From Rhodothermia bacterium (GTDB taxonomy: Bacteria > Bacteroidota > Rhodothermia > Rhodothermales > JABDKH01), in the NCBI GenBank assembly GCA_030431165.1, contig JAUIJQ010000197.1, positions 1 to 6,446 on the forward strand: a stretch of DNA of 6,446 nucleotides, in the 5' to 3' direction. The notes under the pieces were generated by a model. The model made no database searches, had not been told where the DNA came from, and saw only the letters and a program-made list of their open reading frames with translations. Positions 1 to 4,648 of the stretch are shown one piece after another. The stretch's first letter is position 1. Every line of letters begins with the position of its first letter. The translations under genes were made by a program, and so were the position numbers.

Positions 1-2
1 AC

Positions 3-155
3 GCGGTTTGGCCGCTCGTTGCAGCGGCGGCTATCGCCATCGGGTCAAAATTCATGCTGCGCTTTGGCGGTAAGCATGTTTTCAATCCGGCGAACATCGC
101 CATTGTCTCAATGGTTCTTTTAACGGACGCCGCATGGACGACGCCGCATGGATGA
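3..155 (+). pseudogene. C-terminally truncated NqrB/RnfD-like membrane subunit (fragment)
   Basis: The frame is open from the window edge (first full codon at 3) and gives 50 residues before TGA at 153-155. It contains a hydrophobic helix (PLVAAAAIAIGSKF) followed by the signature LRFGGKHVFNPANIAIV and TDAAW. This closely matches the NQR2/RnfD/RnfE family, membrane subunits of Na+-NQR/Rnf-type electron transport complexes and of stand-alone relatives often found beside uncharacterised redox genes. In the family, HVFNP is followed by a W-SPGQWG-like motif and several more membrane helices. Here the protein runs into a 14-bp tandem repeat and stops after AAWTTPHG, so the last helices are missing. 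The start lies outside the window. I see no continuation of the family sequence in any frame up to the sigma factor gene. I therefore read it as a broken gene or rearrangement scar. Family assignment is good; loss of function is inferred. Confidence 0.7.
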
Positions 156-180
156 CGCCGCATGGATGACGCTGCGTGAC
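126..180 (+). repeat. 14-bp tandem repeat, about four copies
   Basis: The 13-mer GACGCCGCATGGA occurs exactly at 126-138, 140-152 and 154-166, each followed by one spacer base (C, T, T), which gives a 14-bp period. A degenerate fourth unit (GACGCTGCGTGAC, four mismatches) fills 168-180. The first copy encodes the DAAW of the NqrB/RnfD-like fragment. Because 14 is not a multiple of 3, each extra copy shifts the frame, and the TGA that ends the frame (153-155) spans the junction between copies 2 and 3. Slippage or a recombination scar are both possible origins. Confidence 0.85.
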
Positions 181-213
181 GACACTGCCACCCGAAACTC
201 GCTCGAAGGCCTT

Positions 214-240
214 TGTAACATTCCTGTACGCCGGTACGTT
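214..240 (+). promoter_or_regulatory. Candidate ECF-type promoter of the sigma operon
   Basis: TGTAAC (214-219) resembles the -35 element of many ECF promoters (an AAC core), and CGTT (237-240) resembles the ECF -10 element (CGTC/CGTT). The 17-bp spacer is in the usual range. The expected transcription start is near 246-248, about 80 nt before the sigma start codon. This would fit autoregulation by the encoded sigma factor, which is common for ECF operons. It is a motif match by eye only. The spacer also contains GTAC-N4-GTAC (226-237), which overlaps the first base of the -10 element. No sigma-70 promoter with two good elements was seen here. Confidence 0.4.
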
Positions 241-260
241 TCCACACAGAATACGTCATA

Positions 261-332
261 ATGGGCACCTCCGGCGCTGATATGACAATCGTTTTCCTAC
301 GCTCCGCGCCAGACAGTGTTACACGCGCTTGA
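261..332 (+). other. Possible 23-codon leader ORF overlapping the sigma start
   Basis: An ATG at 261 opens a 23-residue frame, with a second in-frame ATG at 282. It ends with TGA at 330-332, and this stop overlaps the TTG (329-331) used as the sigma factor start. Stop/start overlaps of this kind are typical of translational coupling. There is no clear ribosome binding site in front of either ATG, and a frame this short can occur by chance, so this is only a candidate. The predicted peptide (MGTSGADMTIVFLRSAPDSV and three more residues) shows no recognisable motif. Confidence 0.22.
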
Positions 333-850
333 CTCCGACCGAGTTCAATATCGCCGTTCGTGATCACCGGGACAGGGTATTCGGGTTTGCGATCCACTTC
401 CTGGGCAACCGCGCTGATGCGGAGGATGTCACCCAGGACGTCTTTGTGCGTCTGTGGCGAAAAAGATCAGCGGTGGATGCCACCACCGTCCAGCCCTGGC
501 TGCTTCGCGTTGCGCGCAATGCGTGCGTCGATCGCTATCGGCACCTCAGGGTCCATCGCAACGTGGTTTCGGAAACGGATGTCGAAACGGTGGTCTCCAC
601 CTCGGAATCAGTTTCGCCGGACCGCTGGACAGAACAACGCTTGTTTGAAGAGAGACTCGCGGCGGCACTCGACGAGTTGCAGGAGCCGCACAAATCAATT
701 GTCATTCTCCGCGAAATGCAGGGACTGCGGTACGAAGAAATCTGTCAGGCGCTTGACCTGCCGATGTCGACGGTCAAGGTCTACCTGCATCGCGGGCGAC
801 GCGCTTTGCGTCAGAAACTAACCGGTGTATACGATGGCCACCTCGTTTGA
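329..850 (+). CDS. ECF-family RNA polymerase sigma factor (sigma-70 family)
   Basis: A 173-residue cytoplasmic transcription factor predicted to direct RNA polymerase to a small set of promoters, probably in response to a cell-envelope signal relayed by the anti-sigma gene that follows. Region 2 spans residues ~12-80, with the typical DAEDVTQDVFVRLW (30-43) and PWLLRVARNACVDRYR (56-71). A linker (~81-110) leads to region 4 (~112-164), with the helix-turn-helix YEEICQALDLPMSTVKVYLHRGRRAL starting at 135. There is no region 1 or 3, as expected for ECF sigmas. The start is TTG at 329: the in-frame TGA at 278 closes the frame upstream and no in-frame ATG or GTG lies between. No Shine-Dalgarno sequence is visible, so translation may be weak or coupled to the leader ORF. 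The gene overlaps the next by 17 nt. The family is certain; the ECF subgroup cannot be assigned from sight. Confidence 0.95.
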   Translation: MTPTEFNIAVRDHRDRVFGFAIHFLGNRADAEDVTQDVFVRLWRKRSAVDATTVQPWLLRVARNACVDRYRHLRVHRNVVSETDVETVVSTSESVSPDRWTEQRLFEERLAAALDELQEPHKSIVILREMQGLRYEEICQALDLPMSTVKVYLHRGRRALRQKLTGVYDGHLV

Positions 851-1439
851 ACATCCGCACGATGCGGCGTGGTTTGATCTCCGGATTGAATCGTACATCG
901 ACGGAGAATTGCCCGAAGCAGAGCGGGCACTGTTCGCTGAACGGCTGCTGCACGATGCTGAGCTGCGACGTCAGGTTGCCCTGGCTGAACGTGTAAGCCT
1001 GTCGCTGGCTGCGGTCGAGCGCCCGCTGTGCTCAGAAGAAATGGTTGCACGCGTTGAGGCGATCTCGCAGGGTGTATCAGGCAGCGGCTCGGGCATGCGG
1101 ATACTGTCGCAACGCTCGCCGCGTGTGACTCCGCTACGACTTTTGCGATGGCCGGTGGGCATCGCCGCATGTGCGGCGTTGTCACTTATGGTCATTCGCG
1201 GGATCGGTGGCTTTCCAGAAACCACTGACACGGTTCTTGACCCCGCTTCTGAAACCTACACGCAGGCAGAGATCGACGCGGCACTCGTTGAAGCGAAGTT
1301 CGCCCTCGCCGTGGTTAGTGACGCGGGGCGCCATGCCGGGACAACCGTGCGCGAGGCGGTGATCCAGCGCCACCTCGTGCGACCGGTGAACACAAAACTT
1401 GAAAACACGGTCTTTGGGGCCAGAGCCCCGACAAACTGA
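834..1439 (+). CDS. Probable membrane-anchored anti-sigma factor
   Basis: Predicted 201-residue single-pass inner-membrane protein that binds and inhibits the sigma factor encoded just upstream. The N-terminal cytoplasmic part (residues ~10-60) has the IESYIDGELPEAERALFAERL pattern common at the start of anti-sigma domains, where a short helical bundle clamps the sigma. The zinc-binding HxxxCxxC signature is absent; only two cysteines occur (66 and 113). One membrane helix lies at ~103-123 (LLRWPVGIAACAALSLMVI). The C-terminal part (~140-201), predicted to face the periplasm, contains YTQAEIDAALVEAKFALAVV, a helical stretch I recall from anti-sigma-like proteins beside ECF genes in Bacteroidota-related genomes. 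I chose ATG at 834; GTG at 825 would add three residues. The 17-nt overlap with the sigma gene supports co-translation. The role is inferred from position, topology and the N-terminal pattern. Confidence 0.75.
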   Translation: MATSFEHPHDAAWFDLRIESYIDGELPEAERALFAERLLHDAELRRQVALAERVSLSLAAVERPLCSEEMVARVEAISQGVSGSGSGMRILSQRSPRVTPLRLLRWPVGIAACAALSLMVIRGIGGFPETTDTVLDPASETYTQAEIDAALVEAKFALAVVSDAGRHAGTTVREAVIQRHLVRPVNTKLENTVFGARAPTN

Positions 1440-1462
1440 AACCCACTACAACTGAAACAATC

Positions 1463-1999
1463 ATGAAGAAGCTCATTGCCGCCATTCTCGTTGCGGCAGC
1501 ACCGCTGTTCCTTGCGCCACAGGCCTCGGCACAGGTGCAGGACGCACGGGGGTTTGTTGACATCACCCAGGTCGAGTCCTGGTTCTCCGATGAACCCACA
1601 ATAGAAGTGAACATTCGAGGGGCGCTGCTCAATCTCGTCGCCGAGGCATCTCGATTTGAAGACCCCGAGCTGGCTGACATGCTGCGGCGGCTGAAGGCAA
1701 TCCAGGTTCGCGGCTTTGACCTGTCAGGCGTAAACGACGACCTGCTGCGACGCTCCGGGGATCTCGGCCGAAGCCTGGAATCAAAAGGATGGGAAACGAT
1801 TGTTCGGGTTCGCGACGACGGCGACTACGTGCAGATGTATCTGCTGGCTGACGGCGACGTCATCGAGGGCATGGTAGTACTCGCGGTAGATGAATACGAC
1901 GACGAGGCGATGTTCGTAAACATCGTCGGCGAAATCCGACCCGACCAGATTGGTCGGATTGGTCGCAAGTTTAACATCGGCGCTCTCGAAGACCGGTAA
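1463..1999 (+). CDS. Secreted DUF4252-like protein
   Basis: 178-residue exported protein of unknown function. A clean Sec signal peptide (MKKLIAAILVAAAPLFLAP) ends with ASA|Q near residue 23, so the mature protein of ~155 residues should be periplasmic or secreted. The mature part matches my recollection of the DUF4252 family: an opening FVDITQVESWF, a VNIRGALLNLVAEAS helix (~49-63), ELADMLRRLKAIQVRGFDL (69-87), then a strand-rich half with GWETIVRVRDDGDYVQMYL (109-127), MVVLAVDEYDDEAMFVNIVG (137-156) and a closing helix (DQIGRIGRKF). No cysteines or obvious catalytic motif are present. It begins 23 nt after the anti-sigma stop and ends 12 nt before the next, related gene, so it is part of the sigma operon. 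The only start with a proper signal peptide is ATG 1463; it lacks a Shine-Dalgarno sequence. Confidence 0.8.
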   Translation: MKKLIAAILVAAAPLFLAPQASAQVQDARGFVDITQVESWFSDEPTIEVNIRGALLNLVAEASRFEDPELADMLRRLKAIQVRGFDLSGVNDDLLRRSGDLGRSLESKGWETIVRVRDDGDYVQMYLLADGDVIEGMVVLAVDEYDDEAMFVNIVGEIRPDQIGRIGRKFNIGALEDR

Positions 2000-2011
2000 C
2001 CAACTTCCACG

Positions 2012-2629
2012 ATGGCATTCATCCGACCAGCAAAAGCGGTCACGGCAGTCAAGGCGGTCAGCGTCGCACGAACCCCGGCCGCACTTCTCCTTGTCCTGTT
2101 TATCGCGAGCACAACATCGGGCTGTATCTACTCGCGCGAGATCCAGAGCACGCGCCGTGAGATCCAGCGGATGAATCCCGGGTTGGAACTCGATCGCAAC
2201 ATCTCCGCCAACGTCGGTCCGGTAACGCTGCGCTTTGCCCGTTGGGTTACTTCAGCGGTTGACGATGAAGACGCACGTATGGCGTCACGGTACCTGAGAG
2301 ACATCAAGCGCGTGAAGGTCGGTCACTACAAGGTCGATGACCACAACGCCCGCGGAATTGACGGCATCAAGGGACTGGACCAACTGCGACGTTTTCGGCG
2401 TCCCGGCTGGGACCTTGCAGCGCACGTGCGCGAAGACGGTGAAGATGTCTGGGTGTACTACCGGGAGCGCGGGGAGCGTGTCACGGACATCTACGCAATT
2501 GTGTACTCCGATGACGAGCTCATCATCGCGAAGGTGTCGGGGAGGCTGACGCGTCTGCTCGAAGAAGCGATGCGGGATCACGCCCGGTTCAACGAACTCG
2601 GCGACTGGGACCTCGGATTCAACCAGTAG
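2012..2629 (+). CDS. Putative DUF4252-like lipoprotein
   Basis: 205-residue exported protein. A long basic N-region (residues 1-21) precedes a hydrophobic core (AALLLVLFIAS, 23-33) and a lipobox-like TSGC with Cys38, so it is predicted to be lipid-anchored after cleavage by signal peptidase II. The -3 residue is Thr rather than Leu, which makes the lipobox imperfect. The mature part parallels the upstream protein: a YLRDIKRVKVGHYKV segment (94-108), PGWDLAAHVREDGEDVWVYY (131-150), then a strand ending in DDELIIAKVSGRL (167-179). These line up with the GWETIVRVRDDG and DDEAMFVNIVG segments of its neighbour, so the two are probably diverged paralogues. It is last in the operon, and its TAG (2627-2629) directly abuts the complementary stop codon of the permease gene. 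Domain assignment is less sure than for its neighbour, and the function is unknown. Confidence 0.68.
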   Translation: MAFIRPAKAVTAVKAVSVARTPAALLLVLFIASTTSGCIYSREIQSTRREIQRMNPGLELDRNISANVGPVTLRFARWVTSAVDDEDARMASRYLRDIKRVKVGHYKVDDHNARGIDGIKGLDQLRRFRRPGWDLAAHVREDGEDVWVYYRERGERVTDIYAIVYSDDELIIAKVSGRLTRLLEEAMRDHARFNELGDWDLGFNQ

Positions 2630-3847
2630 CTATTCGTAGCGTAGCGCTTCGATCGGGTTCAGCGACGCCGCCTTTCTTGCAGGGTAAAATCCGAAGAAGA
2701 TCCCGACGGCAGCCGAGAAGACCAGCGCTACGGCAACTGTGCCCGGTGAGATCGCGGTTGACCAGCCCGTTGAGTTTGCGAGGATCTTGGATCCGGCAAA
2801 TCCGACGAGCACGCCAATGGCTCCACCCAGCAGCGACATGACGATGGCTTCCACGAGGAACTGCGTCAATACGTCGTTCCCTCGGGCACCAATGGCCATC
2901 CGGATTCCGATCTCTCGCGTGCGCTCGGTTACTGACACGAGCATGATGTTCATGATGCCGATCCCACCAACCAGCAGCGAAATGCTGGCGATAGCGGCAA
3001 GCAGCATCGACATCACCTCGGTTGTACCCTGGGCAGCGTCAGCAAGATCAGTCTGGTTGCGGATTGTGAAGTCGTCCTCGTCATACGACGCGAGGCTGTG
3101 CGACTCCCGCATGATAAGCGTCAGCTCGGCCTGGGCCTCTGCGATTTCAGACGGGGAGTAGGTGCTTGCAAGGATCTGTGCGATGAAGTTCCAGCCGCTC
3201 AAGCGTGTCTGCACCGTCGTGTAGGGTGCAATGATGACGTCGTCCTGGTCGGTACCCGACGCTGTCTGCCCTTTTGCTTCCATCACGCCGATGATCTGAA
3301 AGGGCACATCTCGCAGCCTTATCTGCTGGCCAACGGCGTCTTCGCCAGGGAAGAGTTCCTTGGCAACGGTTGCACCGAGAACGGCGACTTTCCGCATCTG
3401 CCGTATGTCAGCTTCGGTAAAGAAAGAGCCTGACGATGCTTTCCAGTCGCGAATGAGCGGGTAGTCCCCAGAGACACCGTTGATCGTTGTGCGCCAGTTA
3501 CCCTGGCCACCGACCGCCTGCGTACGGGTGATCAGCACGGGCGAAACGCCGGCGATTGTCAAAGACTCCCGCTTGAGCTTCTCCCAGTCATCGAGCGTAA
3601 GTCGGTTAAAGCTGCCGGCGCCGCCTCGCACACCACCCGAGTTGCTGGAGCCCGGCGTGATGACAATGAGGTTGGTACCCAGACCGCTGATCTGCGACTG
3701 GATCTGGTTTCGCGCACCAAGTCCAATCGCGACCATCACGAGAACCGCGCCCACACCAATGATGATACCCAACATGGTGAGCAGGCTCCGCATTTTATTC
3801 TTGCGGATGCTCTTCGTCGCCAGCTTTACAAGCGTCAGTGAATTCAT
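2630..3847 (-). CDS. MacB/FtsX-type ABC transporter permease
   Basis: 405-residue inner-membrane subunit of a MacB-like (type VII) ABC transporter. A cytoplasmic N-terminal helix (LATKSIRKNKMRSLLTMLG) leads into TM1 (~21-43). A large periplasmic MacB core domain follows (~48-275), with typical NLIVITPG, GVSPVLITR and LGATVAKELFPGEDAVGQQIRL motifs. The FtsX domain then has TM2 (~279-305), the coupling segment ERTREIGIRMAIGAR (308-322), TM3 (~330-352), TM4 (~368-388) and the family ending YPARKAASLNPIEALRYE (388-405). Such permeases do not carry substrate through the membrane; they transmit ATP-driven movement to the periplasm. Length is normal for stand-alone permeases; E. coli MacB is instead fused to its ATPase. 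ATG 3847-3845 overlaps the ATPase stop (ATGA), showing tight coupling. The substrate (drug, peptide, lipid or lipoprotein) cannot be read from the sequence. Confidence 0.93.
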   Translation of the reverse strand: MNSLTLVKLATKSIRKNKMRSLLTMLGIIIGVGAVLVMVAIGLGARNQIQSQISGLGTNLIVITPGSSNSGGVRGGAGSFNRLTLDDWEKLKRESLTIAGVSPVLITRTQAVGGQGNWRTTINGVSGDYPLIRDWKASSGSFFTEADIRQMRKVAVLGATVAKELFPGEDAVGQQIRLRDVPFQIIGVMEAKGQTASGTDQDDVIIAPYTTVQTRLSGWNFIAQILASTYSPSEIAEAQAELTLIMRESHSLASYDEDDFTIRNQTDLADAAQGTTEVMSMLLAAIASISLLVGGIGIMNIMLVSVTERTREIGIRMAIGARGNDVLTQFLVEAIVMSLLGGAIGVLVGFAGSKILANSTGWSTAISPGTVAVALVFSAAVGIFFGFYPARKAASLNPIEALRYE

Positions 3848-4647
3848 GCGAGTACAGATTCGTTATCCGCAATGCGAGCCAGGTCGGCACGCGCATCGTG
3901 TCGGTCGATTACAGGTTCGTCTTTGATGATCTGTCCGTCACGCAATTCAACGATGCGCTTGGCGTACTGCGCAACTTCGTTCTCGTGCGTGACGATCAGC
4001 ACGGTCATACCTGCGTCGTTGAGATCCTGGAACAGCGCCATGACGTCGACTGTCGTTTTGCTGTCCAGGTTGCCGGTAGGTTCGTCGGCCAGGAGAATAG
4101 CCGGTTCAGTGACCAGGGCCCGGGCAATGGCAACGCGCTGCTGCTGACCACCGGAGAGCTCACTGGGCTCATGGTCAAGTCGACCACCCAGTCCCACCCG
4201 TTCGAGCGCAGCACGGGCTCGTTCGCGCGGCTTTGTCTTGGTTCCGGTTCTGTCGTAGAGCAGGGGTAGTTCGACATTGTCGATTGCGGATGTTCGGGAA
4301 AGGAGATTGAAGCCCTGGAAGACAAAGCCAATCTTCTGGTTGCGGATGTCGGCAAGGTCGCGGCGACTCATCTTGTTCACCTCGATCCCGTCGAGTATGT
4401 ACCGGCCGCCTGTCGGATAGTCGAGTCCGCCGATGATGTTCATGAGCGTTGACTTGCCCGATCCGGATGCGCCCATGATCGCGATCATCTCGCCGCGTTT
4501 CACCGTGACATCGACGCCGCGCAGCGCGTGCACCTCGGTCTGGCCCATCTTGTAAACCTTGGTCAGGCCCGACGTGGTGATGACCGCGTCAGGGGCCGCG
4601 GTCCCGTTCTGGTCGGATTGCCGGTCTGCGTTCTTCTTTTTCAACAT
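3844..4647 (-). CDS. MacB/LolD-type ABC transporter ATPase
   Basis: 267-residue cytoplasmic ATPase that powers the adjacent permease. It has all the motifs of an active nucleotide-binding domain: A-loop Tyr32 in KVYKMG, Walker A GASGSGKST (59-67), Q-loop Gln111 in VFQGFNLL, signature LSGGQQQR (164-171), Walker B ILLADEP with catalytic Glu189, D-loop NLDS (193-196) and switch His221 in VTHE. GNLDSKTT and FNLL are usual in the MacB/LolD/FtsE branch. The N-terminal 20 residues are charged and the last ~25 (RHDARADLARIADNESVLA) extend beyond the standard domain. The frame is open upstream to 4995, but that part lies inside the adaptor gene. ATG 4647 lies one base after the adaptor stop codon and keeps the normal domain start, so I chose it. 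No Shine-Dalgarno sequence is evident; coupling to the adaptor is likely. Confidence 0.95.
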   Translation of the reverse strand: MLKKKNADRQSDQNGTAAPDAVITTSGLTKVYKMGQTEVHALRGVDVTVKRGEMIAIMGASGSGKSTLMNIIGGLDYPTGGRYILDGIEVNKMSRRDLADIRNQKIGFVFQGFNLLSRTSAIDNVELPLLYDRTGTKTKPRERARAALERVGLGGRLDHEPSELSGGQQQRVAIARALVTEPAILLADEPTGNLDSKTTVDVMALFQDLNDAGMTVLIVTHENEVAQYAKRIVELRDGQIIKDEPVIDRHDARADLARIADNESVLA

Positions 4648-4648
4648 G

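Noticed and set aside
126..180. CRISPR array or phage attachment site
   Set aside because: The units are only 14 bp, directly abutting and without unique spacers, and no integrase or cas gene is present.
316..324. GTGTTACAC as an operator next to the sigma start
   Set aside because: The arms are only 4 bp around one base. This is too short to separate from chance, and no second copy was noticed in the intergenic region.
825..833. GTG start for the anti-sigma gene
   Set aside because: It would add only three residues and neither start has a clear ribosome site. The ATG at 834 is the simpler choice, though GTG cannot be excluded.
811..1373. Minus-strand frames opposite the anti-sigma gene
   Set aside because: They are Arg/Pro/Ser-rich with no recognisable domain, and the opposite strand holds a coherent operon gene.
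3480..4269. Plus-strand frames opposite the permease and ATPase genes
   Set aside because: They are shadows of conserved genes, with no signal, motif or separate start region.
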